Source: Devosia sp. (lineage in GTDB: Bacteria > Pseudomonadota > Alphaproteobacteria > Rhizobiales > Devosiaceae). Taken from it: 64,000 nucleotides of DNA. The stretch covers positions 2,753,001 through 2,817,000 of the forward strand of contig CP051235.1 of NCBI GenBank assembly GCA_017794705.1, read 5' to 3'. The notes under the pieces are model-generated. The model was not told where the DNA came from. It did not search any database and saw only the letters and a program-made list of their open reading frames with translations. Positions 44,049-53,150 of this stretch are shown one piece after another. Each line of letters starts with the position of its first letter. The first letter of the stretch is position 1. The position numbers and the translations under genes were made by a program.

Positions 44049-46579
44049 ACCTGGGTCCCTTGCAGAGATATCAGCCGCTTCTGATCGCCGCCGTTGCACT
44101 GGTGCTGCTTCCCTTCGTCATGCCTGTCATCGGGTTGACGGTGAACACGGCTACCGTGATCGTGTTCCTCACGATCGCCGTGCTCGGGCTCAACATGATG
44201 ATGGGCTATACCGGCCTGGTGTCATTTGGGCACGGAGCATGGTTTGGCATCGGCGCTTACGCGGCGGCCATCTCTCAGCGCAACTGGTTCCCCGACACGA
44301 TTTTCTTGCCGATCCTTTTCGCCATGGTTTTCGTGGCGGGCCTGTCGCTTCTCGTCGGCGCGCTGATGCTGCGCCGGCGGGGGGTGTACTTTGCGCTGAT
44401 GACGCTGGCGCTGTCCGCCTTGACCTACACGATCAGCTTCCGCTGGACGGAACTGACCGGCGGTGAGGACGGGCTGGGTGGGCTCAGCCGGGGCGGCCTC
44501 GGTCCCATCGATTTTGATGATTCCGTGGCCTTCTACGTTTTCGTCGCGATCGTCGGGTTCGCCGTGCTCTATGCGTTGATGCGCATCGTGCGGTCGCCAT
44601 TCGGCCATACGCTGGTGGCGATCCGGGAGAACCAGGAGCGCGCGACATTCCAGGGCTATGCAGTCAACCGCTACAAGCTGGCGGTGTTCGTACTGTCAGC
44701 CACGGTCACGGCGCTGGCCGGGTCACTGTCTGCGTTCCAGCACTATATCGCCACCGCCGAGGCCACCTCGGTCGAATTCTCGGGCGAATTGTTGGCAATG
44801 GTTGTGATCGGTGGCATGCACAGCCTGCTTGGACCGGCCGTGGGCGTCGTTTTCTACATCGTGTTTAGGGAACTGCTGTCGATCTGGACGTCGGACTGGC
44901 TGTTCTGGTTCGGCCTGATCTTTGTGGCCTTCATCATGTATTCGCCGGGTGGGATCGTCGGCGTGTGGAACGTGCTGCGCAAGCAGATCTGGCCCGAGCC
45001 TTCGGAATCGGCCGCCATGAGCCGCCGCAAGATCTATGAGGGGCTACCGCTGCCCGAGTTCCTGAAGCCTGAAAAGGTGCCCGGCAACGTACTCGAGGTT
45101 GAAGGGATTTCGAAAAACTTCGGCGGATTGCAGGCGGTCAGGAACGCCAGCCTGACAGTGAAATCGGGAGAGATCCACGCTCTTATCGGCCCCAACGGTG
45201 CGGGCAAGACCACCTTGTTCAACCTGATTTCGGGAAGGTTCACACCCAACGGCGGCCAGGTGCGGTTGCACGGCAAGGCCATTCAGGACCTTGATGCGGA
45301 TGCGATTTGCCAGAGTGGGCTGGCGCGCTCGTTCCAGATCACCAATCTGTTTGAAGGACTGAGCATTTATGAAAACCTGCGGCTGTCGGCACAGGCGCGG
45401 CATCCGGCCAGGTTCAACTTCTGGCGCGATGTCGACAGTTTTGACGACATCAACACCGATACCGACGCGCTGATCAAGTTCCTCGGGCTCGAAGGTATCG
45501 AGGACATCAAAGGCGGTGATCTCTCCTACGGCGGGCAAAGGCTAGTAGACCTCGGCATCGCGCTCGCCTCGAAGCCGCAGGTGTTGCTGCTTGACGAGCC
45601 GCTCGCTGGTTTGGCCGCGGCCGAGCGGGAGCGGGTCACACGACTGATCAGGATCGCGGCGGAGAACATCCCCGTTCTGATCGTCGAACATGACATCGAC
45701 CGGGTGCTCGATTTCTCCAATGACGTCACGGTCATGAACGAAGGCGAGGTGCTGGTCACCGGCGATCCCGAGGCGATCCGCGCCAACAAGCAGGTGCAGG
45801 AAGTCTACACCGGTACCGGCACACCGGCGGTGGTCGGGCGCTCGGAGGCCGGTTCGGCCGATGCGAAGGTGTTGCTCAGGGCCGACAAGGTGAACAGTTT
45901 TTATGGCAAGAGCCACATCCTCAATGATGCCTCGCTGGACATCCGGCAGGGCGAGATCGTGGCGTTGCTTGGCCGCAATGGCGCGGGCAAGTCCACTTTC
46001 CTGAAGACAATCGTCGGGCTGGTGACGCCGCGCTCGGGCACGATCGAATTCGAAGGGCACAACCTTGCCAAGATGCCGGCGCCTGACATTGCGCTAGCGG
46101 GCGTGGGCTACGTACCGCAGGGCCGGGGCATTTTCGCCGGCATGACAGTGGCCGAGAACCTGGGGCTCGGGCGGCTGGCGCGGGAGACCGATGGCAGCAA
46201 CGGCGTGGTGTGGAGCGAAGAACGTATCCTTGAGATGTTTCCCAGGCTTGGCGAACGGTATCGGGCGCATGCAGACTTCTTGTCGGGCGGCGAACAGCAG
46301 ATGCTGGCCGTGGCCCGTGCCCTGTCAGGCAATGTGCGCCTGCTCTTGCTTGACGAACCTTTCGAGGGGCTGGCCCCGGCGATCACCGAGGAACTGTTTA
46401 CGGTGTTCGACCGGCTGCGGCAGGAACTGCCGATCCTGATCGTGGAGCACAATCTCGATCTGGTGCTGGCGCTGGCAGACCGGGCCTTCGCGCTTGAGCG
46501 CGGGGCGGTGTTCCATGAGGGGCCGGCTGCCGACCTGCTCAACAACCTCGACTACCGCAAACAGATCCTTTGGCTGTGA
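44045..46579 (+). CDS. Fused LivM permease and LivG, LivF ATPases (LivMGF)
   Basis: An 844-aa three-part polypeptide. Residues about 1-320 are a LivM permease (LNMMMGYTGLVSFGHGAWFG, then GVYFALMTLALSALTYTISF). About 345-590 are the LivG ATPase: Walker A GPNGAGKTT near residue 382, signature LSYGGQ near 492, Walker B LLLDEP near 515. About 610-844 are the LivF ATPase: Walker A GRNGAGKST near 642, signature LSGGEQQ near 746, Walker B LLLDEP near 767. The frame is continuous, with no stop or internal start at the joints. LivM-LivG fusions are known; fusion of all three is uncommon. Confidence 0.95.
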   Translation: MNLGPLQRYQPLLIAAVALVLLPFVMPVIGLTVNTATVIVFLTIAVLGLNMMMGYTGLVSFGHGAWFGIGAYAAAISQRNWFPDTIFLPILFAMVFVAGLSLLVGALMLRRRGVYFALMTLALSALTYTISFRWTELTGGEDGLGGLSRGGLGPIDFDDSVAFYVFVAIVGFAVLYALMRIVRSPFGHTLVAIRENQERATFQGYAVNRYKLAVFVLSATVTALAGSLSAFQHYIATAEATSVEFSGELLAMVVIGGMHSLLGPAVGVVFYIVFRELLSIWTSDWLFWFGLIFVAFIMYSPGGIVGVWNVLRKQIWPEPSESAAMSRRKIYEGLPLPEFLKPEKVPGNVLEVEGISKNFGGLQAVRNASLTVKSGEIHALIGPNGAGKTTLFNLISGRFTPNGGQVRLHGKAIQDLDADAICQSGLARSFQITNLFEGLSIYENLRLSAQARHPARFNFWRDVDSFDDINTDTDALIKFLGLEGIEDIKGGDLSYGGQRLVDLGIALASKPQVLLLDEPLAGLAAAERERVTRLIRIAAENIPVLIVEHDIDRVLDFSNDVTVMNEGEVLVTGDPEAIRANKQVQEVYTGTGTPAVVGRSEAGSADAKVLLRADKVNSFYGKSHILNDASLDIRQGEIVALLGRNGAGKSTFLKTIVGLVTPRSGTIEFEGHNLAKMPAPDIALAGVGYVPQGRGIFAGMTVAENLGLGRLARETDGSNGVVWSEERILEMFPRLGERYRAHADFLSGGEQQMLAVARALSGNVRLLLLDEPFEGLAPAITEELFTVFDRLRQELPILIVEHNLDLVLALADRAFALERGAVFHEGPAADLLNNLDYRKQILWL

Positions 46580-46602
46580 GTCATGCGTGAAGGGGATTTC
46601 AG

Positions 46603-48066
46603 ATGAATGATGCAACACGTCAGGACCGGCACGCCACGGCCACAAGTTCGGTGTTCCAGCTCCTCTCCGGCGGGGCGTGGGTCGGTGGTGCGGGCACGGC
46701 TGTTCCCGTGCTCGACAAATACCGGCTCACGCCTTTCGCCGAGGTGAGCTACGCCACCGCCGCCCAGGTGGACGCGATGGTGACGGCGGCGCAAGTTGCA
46801 TTTGAAGGCACGTCGCTTTCGGCGCATGGACGCGGTGACGTGCTTGATCGCGCTGCAGGGCTTGTAGCCGAGCGGGTCGCGGATTTTGTGCGGGTCATGC
46901 AGATGGAGGCGGGGTTCACGACCTCCGACGCCACCGGCGAGGTCAACAGGTGTGTGCAAACGCTGCGTCTTTCGGCGGAAGAGGCGCGTCGTCTCTCAGG
47001 TGAGATGATCCCGCTTGAGGGCGCTCCGGGACAGTCGGGGCGGATGGGGTTCACCCTGCGTGTGCCGCTGGGGATTGTGGCAGCGATCACACCCTTCAAC
47101 TCGCCACTGAATACGGTGGCGCACAAGATCGCCCCGGCCTTTGCAGCGGGAAATGCAGTCATTCTGAAGCCGGCCTCGTCGACGCCCGGTACTGCCTGCC
47201 TTCTGGCCGAGATTTTGGTCGAGGCCGGGATGCCGGAAGGGCTTTTGTCGGTGCTGCATGGCAGCGGCGAAGTTGTGCAGCATCTGCTCGCGGACGAGCG
47301 CGTGCGGTTTTTCGCCTTCACCGGCAGCACAGAAGTGGGCCGCAAGATCCAGCACGTGGCGGGCCTGAGGCGCACGCAGATGGAACTGGGGTCTATTGCG
47401 TTTACGACGCTTTGTGCCGACGCGAACATGGACAAGGCGCTCGATAAGATCGTCAATGCAGGCTACCGCAAGGCGGGGCAGGTCTGCACTTCGGTGCAAG
47501 TCTTGATGGTGGAAGAGGCGGTGCTGACCGAGGTCACCGACCGGTTGACGCAGATGGTGTCAGACCTCAGCTATGGCGACCCGGCGGATGCGGATACGTT
47601 CATGGGGCCAGTGATCAGCAAAGGCGAAGCGGAGCGTATCGACAGCTGGATATCGGCGGCGGTTGATGCCGGAGCGAAAAAGCTAGTCGGCGGCGCCTGC
47701 AACGGTGCGATGATTCCGCCGACCTTGCTGACGGGGATCAGCGACCAAATGAAGATCGGATGCGCCGAGGTATTTGGCCCCGTCGTCTCGATCGTGCCTT
47801 TTGCCTCGTTCGACGAAGTGATTGCGCGGGTGAACGCCACGCCGTTCGGGCTGGCCTCCGGCATCTTTACCAACCGGCTTGATCGGGCCTTCGCGGCAGC
47901 GCGCCAGCTTCGGGTTGGCGGTGTGCATGTCAATGAAACGTCGAGCGCCCGTGTCGACATGATGCCCTATGGAGGGTCGAAAGACAGCGGGTTCGGCCGC
48001 GAGGGGCCGCGCTATGCGGTTCACGAAATGACTGAGGAGCGGATGATTTCGATCACCGCCGAATGA
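46603..48066 (+). CDS. Aldehyde dehydrogenase family protein
   Basis: A 487-aa NAD(P)-dependent aldehyde dehydrogenase. The cofactor loop is FTGSTEVGRKIQ. The general base is Glu261 in QMELGS and the catalytic nucleophile is Cys295 in GQVCTS. The motif around Glu (ELGSIAFT rather than ELGGK) is like the lactaldehyde/phosphonoacetaldehyde dehydrogenase relatives. It is 23 bp after the transporter gene and precedes an SDR, so the operon imports an acid and oxidizes an aldehyde made from it. The ThDP enzymes of the window could supply an aldehyde, which is inference. Confidence 0.92.
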   Translation: MNDATRQDRHATATSSVFQLLSGGAWVGGAGTAVPVLDKYRLTPFAEVSYATAAQVDAMVTAAQVAFEGTSLSAHGRGDVLDRAAGLVAERVADFVRVMQMEAGFTTSDATGEVNRCVQTLRLSAEEARRLSGEMIPLEGAPGQSGRMGFTLRVPLGIVAAITPFNSPLNTVAHKIAPAFAAGNAVILKPASSTPGTACLLAEILVEAGMPEGLLSVLHGSGEVVQHLLADERVRFFAFTGSTEVGRKIQHVAGLRRTQMELGSIAFTTLCADANMDKALDKIVNAGYRKAGQVCTSVQVLMVEEAVLTEVTDRLTQMVSDLSYGDPADADTFMGPVISKGEAERIDSWISAAVDAGAKKLVGGACNGAMIPPTLLTGISDQMKIGCAEVFGPVVSIVPFASFDEVIARVNATPFGLASGIFTNRLDRAFAAARQLRVGGVHVNETSSARVDMMPYGGSKDSGFGREGPRYAVHEMTEERMISITAE

Positions 48067-48088
48067 CAGGTAGTCTAAGGAAATAGAT

Positions 48089-48811
48089 ATGGGAAACAAG
48101 ATCGCAGTCGTGTTTGGCGGCTCTAGGGGAATTGGCGCGGCCAGCGTCGAGGCGCTGGCAAGGAACGGGTATGACGTGGCCTACACCTATGTGTCGGCGG
48201 CGCCCGACAAGCCCGTCGAGATCCCCGGTTCACGGGTCGAGGCGTTCAAGGTTGATATTGGCGAGCCCGACGAGATCGCCGGGATGCTGAAGTCGGTGGA
48301 GGACAGCTTTGGCGCGGCACCGGACCTGATATTTGCCAATGCGGGGGTCAATGTGCCGCCGGGCCCCATGGCGCAGTTCGACGCCGGAAATTTCCGCGGG
48401 CTGGTCGAGGTCAATATTGTCGGCGCCTTCAACATACTGCAGGCGGCGGCGAGAGCAATCGCCGACAAAGGTGCGATCGTCGCCACAACCACTTCCATGG
48501 TGCGGATGGCCATACCCGGCGTGGCGCCCTACACGGCGTCGAAAGCGGCGGTCGAGGTGTTTGTCCGGTCCATGTCCAAGGAACTGGCTGGCCGCGGCGT
48601 GCGGGTGAACGCGGTAGCGCCTGGCCCGGTTGATACGGACCTGTTCCGAGCCGGCAAGGATGATGCAGCAGTGCAGCGGTCGGCCGGATTGAGTGTGTTC
48701 AACCGGGTTGGCCGGCCAGAGGAAGTGGCAGAGGTTGTGGTGTTTCTCGCCTCCGACAAGGCGTCCTGGATCACCGGCCAGATCATCCAGCCGAATGGCG
48801 GCATGGTGTGA
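48089..48811 (+). CDS. Short-chain dehydrogenase/reductase
   Basis: A 240-aa classical SDR. The cofactor loop is FGGSRGIGAASVEAL (Gly motif with an unusual leading FGG), then NAG at about residue 85. The catalytic Ser region is TTSMVRMAIPGVA and the catalytic pair is in YTASKAAV. NADP preference is plausible from the S-R-G loop. It follows the aldehyde dehydrogenase by 22 bp with AAGGA as ribosome-binding site. It is the final gene of the Liv-type operon and meets the convergent GST gene. Confidence 0.92.
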   Translation: MGNKIAVVFGGSRGIGAASVEALARNGYDVAYTYVSAAPDKPVEIPGSRVEAFKVDIGEPDEIAGMLKSVEDSFGAAPDLIFANAGVNVPPGPMAQFDAGNFRGLVEVNIVGAFNILQAAARAIADKGAIVATTTSMVRMAIPGVAPYTASKAAVEVFVRSMSKELAGRGVRVNAVAPGPVDTDLFRAGKDDAAVQRSAGLSVFNRVGRPEEVAEVVVFLASDKASWITGQIIQPNGGMV

Positions 48812-48819
48812 CCTGGCGT

Positions 48820-49482
48820 TCAGGACTGACCGGGTTCCCACCAGCTGATCGGATGGTCGAGGAAGCTTTGGCGCTCCGCAAGCCTGTCATGCAAGGCGGC
48901 GAGTTTCGGGGTCTGGTCGCGTGGCCAGTCGATCTCAAGCGGGCGGTGGGTGACAAACATCAGGTGGCAGATCAGGAAGATGTCCTGAACTGAAAGCTGG
49001 CTGGGGAAGAATCCGGATTGATCGTCTGGCAATTGCGTGTCCAGCCAGGTCAGCATGCGGGTGACGCGCTCGCCGTTGCGGGCAAGGAATGAATTGTCGT
49101 GGATCGTGGTGCCGGCCCAGCGGCTCTGGGAGACGGTGACGACGCTTGTCCCGAGGGTCTGGATGGCGGCGAACAGGCAGCGGTCCTCCCATTCGTGCCG
49201 CGGGCGCCAAATCGAAGTGGCCAGTGCCTGATCGCCCGTCTGGATTGATTTCGGTCCGTAAGTTGTCAGCAGGTATTCGGCGATGACCGTGCTGTCCAAC
49301 AGGGTGCGATTGCCATCCTTGAGCGCCGGCACCTGCAGGGTGGGCGACCATTGGGCACGGGTTTCGGCGCTATCGCCGCGTCCGGCAAGTTGTCGGGTCC
49401 AATCCAGACCCAGTTCGTCGAGCAGGATCTCCAGGGCGCGTCCAAAGGGTGAGGCATCGGTTGTGTAGAGGATGAGGCTCAT
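48820..49482 (-). CDS. Glutathione S-transferase family protein
   Basis: A 220-aa GST-like protein. The N-terminal thioredoxin-like domain reads LILYTTDASPFGRALEILLD and VPALKDGNRTLLDSTVIAEY, where the S-x-F-G of DASPFGR replaces the usual Cys/Ser-x-x-x active site. The C-terminal domain is helical. It is the third gene of the tcuA-tcuB unit, 9 bp after the tcuB stop. Tcu operons normally carry a transporter there, so its role in this operon is unclear. Confidence 0.88.
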   Translation of the reverse strand: MSLILYTTDASPFGRALEILLDELGLDWTRQLAGRGDSAETRAQWSPTLQVPALKDGNRTLLDSTVIAEYLLTTYGPKSIQTGDQALATSIWRPRHEWEDRCLFAAIQTLGTSVVTVSQSRWAGTTIHDNSFLARNGERVTRMLTWLDTQLPDDQSGFFPSQLSVQDIFLICHLMFVTHRPLEIDWPRDQTPKLAALHDRLAERQSFLDHPISWWEPGQS

Positions 49483-49491
49483 CGATGACTG

Positions 49492-50601
49492 CTATTCGTG
49501 CCCATGAGTTACCGGACGGTCGAGCTTGCGTTCTGCGGCGTAGATGACCAGCGCGCCGAACCGGTAGAGCCCGTGTACGAACTTGCCATAGGGCATGGAC
49601 AGGAACAGGGCAAACACGACGCCGAGATGCAGGGACAAGAGGATACCCATAGCTGGGGTCTCGCGCAGCAACATCAGCAACAGGCCGCTGAGCCCGGTGA
49701 GTCCCAGCGAAGCGATGAAGGCGACGTCCATGCCGAGGCTCTTCATATCCATCATCACCTCGTCACGCCGGAACTTCAGCCACAACAGGCCTGCTGCGCC
49801 GACGGTAAGGCCGATGCCGCCTGGAATGCCGAGCAGTTTTGGCAGTTCGAAATAGCTGTAGGGGGCGGGTTGATCGAACAGGTAGTGCAGCACCGTGCCT
49901 GAAATCGTCGAGGCGAAGCACAGCATGAAGCCGTAGAAGGTGAGGTGGTGAAACAGCCGCCGCCGGTCCGTTGGATACTCATCCTCGTTGTAACAGCCGA
50001 CCCCGCCGCCATCGAGGTAGCGGAGGCTGGCGGCGTCCTTGACCGCCTGCCAGATGGATATGCCGGCCCCGGACCGGATGTCGCTGGCGCCGGTGTCGCG
50101 CCAGAAATTGATGAAGCCCATGACAAGCGCCAGCAAGGCATAGAGGCTGACGGCCATGAACAGGGTTGCCATAATATTGTGCGGCATCAGTCGGTAGAAG
50201 GAGCCGCCCTGGAAAAGGATCTCGGGATCGTGGGCGAGGGCGAACCCGGCGATGAAGCCGGCAAAGCCGAGTGCGGACAGCATGGCGATGACCAGCCCGT
50301 TGCGCTCGAACAGCGGCCGGAAGGCTTTCGGCCAGGCATAGGATTTGAACGATTGCGCCCGGACTTTCGCGAGGGTTCTGGGGACATTGACTTTGAATTC
50401 ATGCGGAGGGGAGAACTGGCAATCGGTGTAGCAGGCGCCGCAGTTGTGACAGAGGTTGGCCAGATAATTGAGGTCGCCCTTCTCGAAGGACCGGCGCAGT
50501 TCCATGGCCGGAAACACTGCGCACAGCCCCTCGCAATAGCGACAGGAATTGCAGACGGTCATCAGCCGTTCGGCTTCCGTGAGGGCGTCAGTTTCTTGCA
50601 T
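49492..50601 (-). CDS. tcuB: Tricarballylate utilization protein TcuB
   Basis: A 369-aa membrane-bound iron-sulfur protein that passes electrons from reduced TcuA to the quinone pool. Two 4Fe-4S motifs are visible: Cys17, 20, 23, 27 (CNSCRYCEGLC) and Cys51, 54, 57, 61 (CHNCGACYTDC). They are followed by about six hydrophobic segments (GLVIAMLSALGFAGFIAGFA, etc). I chose the ATG at 50601 (MQETDAL), which overlaps the tcuA end by 14 bp; the longer frame to 50646 runs into TcuA coding. Length matches the family. Confidence 0.93.
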   Translation of the reverse strand: MQETDALTEAERLMTVCNSCRYCEGLCAVFPAMELRRSFEKGDLNYLANLCHNCGACYTDCQFSPPHEFKVNVPRTLAKVRAQSFKSYAWPKAFRPLFERNGLVIAMLSALGFAGFIAGFALAHDPEILFQGGSFYRLMPHNIMATLFMAVSLYALLALVMGFINFWRDTGASDIRSGAGISIWQAVKDAASLRYLDGGGVGCYNEDEYPTDRRRLFHHLTFYGFMLCFASTISGTVLHYLFDQPAPYSYFELPKLLGIPGGIGLTVGAAGLLWLKFRRDEVMMDMKSLGMDVAFIASLGLTGLSGLLLMLLRETPAMGILLSLHLGVVFALFLSMPYGKFVHGLYRFGALVIYAAERKLDRPVTHGHE

Positions 50602-51982
50602 GGTCAGCTGCGCTTTCTCCGGCAATTCGTCCGAAGACGCTGCCAATGGTCATTCCGATGCCGGCGGCATAGCCCTGGCCGAGCACATTGCCGGCCATGA
50701 TCTCGCCGGCCGCGAACATGTTTTCCGCACCGCTGCCGGAAGACATCAGCATGCGGGCCCGCTCATCCACCCTGGTGCCGAGATAGGTGAAGGTGATGCC
50801 GGGCCGGACGGGGTAGGCGTAATAGGGCGGCTGGTCGAGCTTGCGGGCCCAGTGGGTCTTTGGCGGGGACAACCCCTCGGTGCGGCAATCATCGAGATCC
50901 GTGTGATCAAAGGTGCCGGGTTGTACAGCGGCGTTGAAACCGGAGACCGTTTTCTCCAGTGCCTCTGCGGGAAGTTCGAGCTTTGCTGCCAGTTCGGCGA
51001 TGCTGGGGGCGGAAATTGGCGGGAACAGCGAGGGCATGAACAGTTTCAGCGATTTGTCGTCGAAGATGATGTAGGCGATCTGGTCGGGCTGGGCCGCTAC
51101 CAGCCGGCCCCAGATGGCGTAGCGCTTGGGCCAGACGTCCTCTCCTTCGTCATAGAAGCGTTCGGCGTTTTTGTTGACGACAATGCCGAACACGACGCAG
51201 TCGAGCCTTGTGATGATGCCGCCGTCATATTTGGGGGCGCGGGCGTCGATGGCGACGGCATGGCACTGGGTGGGGTCGCCGACCCCTTTTACGCCCTGAT
51301 CGAGCAGCATCTTGAGCACTTCGCCGGTATTGTTGCGGGTGCCGCGGATGAGGAAATTGTCGGCGGGTGGTCCCCAGGATTGCCTCAGCCAGTCGATGTT
51401 GGATTCAAAGCCTCCCGCTGCGGCGACCAGCGACTTGGCGCGGATATCGACGGGGGAGCCGCCGACCATTGCGGTGGCTGATTGAAACCTGCCGCCGCTG
51501 ACCTCGAGGCCGGTGACGGGAGCTTCGTAGTGGATGAGAACGCCGAGTTGTTCGGCAGTGCGGTAAAGGGCGTTCAGCATAGCGCGGCCGCCACCGAGGA
51601 AGAAGGAATTGGTGCGTCCGAGGCTGAGGGTGCCGCCGAGTGAGGGTTGGAAGCGGACGCCCTGATCGCTGATCCACTCCAGCATGTCCTTGGAGCGGGA
51701 GATCATGTGCTTTGCGAGGGGTTCATCGGTCCGGCCCTGGGTGACCCGCAACAGGTCGTCCCAGAATTCTTCCTCGGAATAGGGGCCGGTCAGGTGATCG
51801 TTGGCGCTGTCGTGGGCGCAGCGCATGTTGCGCGTATGGCGGGTGTTGCCGCCGCGCCAGAACTTGTCGGACTTTTCGACAAGGGTCACTTCGCTGCCGG
51901 CGCGGCGAGCACTAATGGCGGCACAGAGCGCGGCGTTGCCGCCCCCGATCACCAGCACATCCGTTTCCAATTCCCGCTGCAT
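50588..51982 (-). CDS. tcuA: FAD-dependent tricarballylate dehydrogenase TcuA
   Basis: A 464-aa flavoenzyme of the FAD-binding-2 superfamily that oxidizes tricarballylate to cis-aconitate. FAD motif VLVIGGGNAALCAAISARRA is at residues about 9-28, then KFWRGGNTRHTRNMR, and the C-terminal FAD block is NMFAAGEIMAGNVLGQGYAA. It is the first gene of tcuA-tcuB-GST and is divergent from a GntR with a perfect palindrome between them. tcuC (transporter) is not present next to it; in Salmonella the regulator is a LysR-type TcuR. Confidence 0.93.
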   Translation of the reverse strand: MQRELETDVLVIGGGNAALCAAISARRAGSEVTLVEKSDKFWRGGNTRHTRNMRCAHDSANDHLTGPYSEEEFWDDLLRVTQGRTDEPLAKHMISRSKDMLEWISDQGVRFQPSLGGTLSLGRTNSFFLGGGRAMLNALYRTAEQLGVLIHYEAPVTGLEVSGGRFQSATAMVGGSPVDIRAKSLVAAAGGFESNIDWLRQSWGPPADNFLIRGTRNNTGEVLKMLLDQGVKGVGDPTQCHAVAIDARAPKYDGGIITRLDCVVFGIVVNKNAERFYDEGEDVWPKRYAIWGRLVAAQPDQIAYIIFDDKSLKLFMPSLFPPISAPSIAELAAKLELPAEALEKTVSGFNAAVQPGTFDHTDLDDCRTEGLSPPKTHWARKLDQPPYYAYPVRPGITFTYLGTRVDERARMLMSSGSGAENMFAAGEIMAGNVLGQGYAAGIGMTIGSVFGRIAGESAADHARN

Positions 51983-52022
51983 GAACGCCCCGTTCCGTTT
52001 TGTAATGGATTTTTGTATGCAA

Positions 52023-52032
52023 TAGTATACTA
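52023..52032. promoter_or_regulatory. GntR operator candidate between tcuA and gntR
   Basis: TAGTATACTA is a perfect 10-bp palindrome of the GntR type. A second near-copy TTGTATGCAA lies immediately before it (52013-52022). It is between the divergent tcuA start (51982) and the GntR start (52101). Confidence 0.6.
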
Positions 52033-52100
52033 AAATGCAAGAGCAGTGCGTTGCGGCAAGAACGGATGGCGACTATTTCAAAGGGAACGGGAGGGCAGGC

Positions 52101-52790
52101 GTGAGTCGCGACGCAAAAAGCAGCAATCTTGTCAAAGGCGCCGTGCCGCGCCGCGGACGCGGTGTGAATTCCCGGCGGTCGCAGGTCTACGAGATCCTGC
52201 TAGAGAGGCTGAAGTCGGGGGAGCTGCAACCGGGAATGCGCCTGCGGGAAGCCGAACTGGCCGACATGCTGGAGGTGAGCCGCACGCCGGTAAGGGAAGC
52301 GCTGGCGCGGCTGCAGGCGCGCGGACTGGCTGAACAGGGCGCCTCTGGCGTGGTTGTCGCGCAACTGACGCGGGCTCAGACATTCGAGCTTTACGCGATG
52401 CGCGCCGCGCTGGAAGGGACTGCTGCAAGGATGGCCGCGGAGAGCGCCACTTCCGTCGATCTCGACATGCTGAGGCTGACCGCGGAACGGTTCGCCGCGT
52501 CCGGACAGGGCGCCGCTAAGCTGGCAGAAACCAACAAGCAGTTTCACGATGTGATCGTGGCTTCGGCCCACAACCGTTACCTCGCCCGCATGCTGGCCGA
52601 CTTGACCGACTCGCTGGCGCTTTTGCCCAACACCACCTTCGCCAAGCCGGGGCGGGCGACCGAAGCAGTTGATGAGCACCGGGCCATCCTTTCTGCCATC
52701 GAAACGCGCGATGCTGATGCGGCGGAGAATGCGGCGCGCCAGCATATCGAAAAGGCGCTGCAGGCAAGGCTGAGCTTGATGTTCGACTAA
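52101..52790 (+). CDS. GntR family regulator (FCD type) of the tcu operon
   Basis: A 229-aa regulator with a winged HTH (LREAELADMLEVSRTPVREA, then LARLQARGLAEQGASGVVVA) and an FCD helical domain (TFELYAMRAALEGTAARMAA). The start is GTG at 52101, chosen for the GGGAGGG ribosome-binding site six bases upstream. It is the likely repressor of tcuA via TAGTATACTA and replaces the LysR-type TcuR seen in enterobacteria. Confidence 0.9.
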   Translation: MSRDAKSSNLVKGAVPRRGRGVNSRRSQVYEILLERLKSGELQPGMRLREAELADMLEVSRTPVREALARLQARGLAEQGASGVVVAQLTRAQTFELYAMRAALEGTAARMAAESATSVDLDMLRLTAERFAASGQGAAKLAETNKQFHDVIVASAHNRYLARMLADLTDSLALLPNTTFAKPGRATEAVDEHRAILSAIETRDADAAENAARQHIEKALQARLSLMFD

Positions 52791-53150
52791 AGTTCGGTGG
52801 GTGGTTTGAATGAGCGCGTAATTGAGGATCGAGCTAAAGTACGTTGGTGCCAGCCAAGCACGTAATGTTCACAAATTCGACGCCGGAGACCGGAGATAGC
52901 CCAGCGCTACCAAAATCTTCGTGCACCGATCCGATGTATTAGGCAGAAGAGACTCGGTTGGTCGCGATTTAGTCGCGGGCCAAATGCAGACCGTTCGCGA
53001 TAGTTCCGGTATGAACAAGCCAGATTGTCGCGATCAAGTGCGGAGGTCGGGCCGGATAGATGACATCGGCAAAGTGGCAAAATCGGACATGATCCCTGGT
53101 TTCAATTGCGGCGGTCCAGTGCAATTTGGTTGAAACCAAAATCTGATCGA
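52791..53150. other. Gene-free 360-bp stretch with possible gene remnant
   Basis: No intact ORF is supported. On the minus strand a short open stretch near 52815-52920 reads VSGVEFVN in frame, resembling VSGVEFVE in the dehydroshikimate dehydratase (58506-58523), and 18 bases (52874-52891) are identical to that gene. In-frame stops on both sides show it is not expressed as such. An inverted repeat at 53097-53138 lies at its right end. Confidence 0.5.
53097..53138 (-). terminator. Inverted repeat after aroQ, possible terminator
   Basis: TGGTTTCAA (53097-53105) and TTGAAACCA (53130-53138) are perfect 9-bp arms with further inner pairing (TTGC/GCAA). It lies 12 bp past the aroQ stop on the minus strand. 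There is no T tract. Confidence 0.4.

Noticed and set aside
44045..46579. Three separate genes livM, livG, livF
   Set aside because: There is no stop codon between the parts, and no start with a convincing ribosome-binding site at the joints. The frame is continuous.
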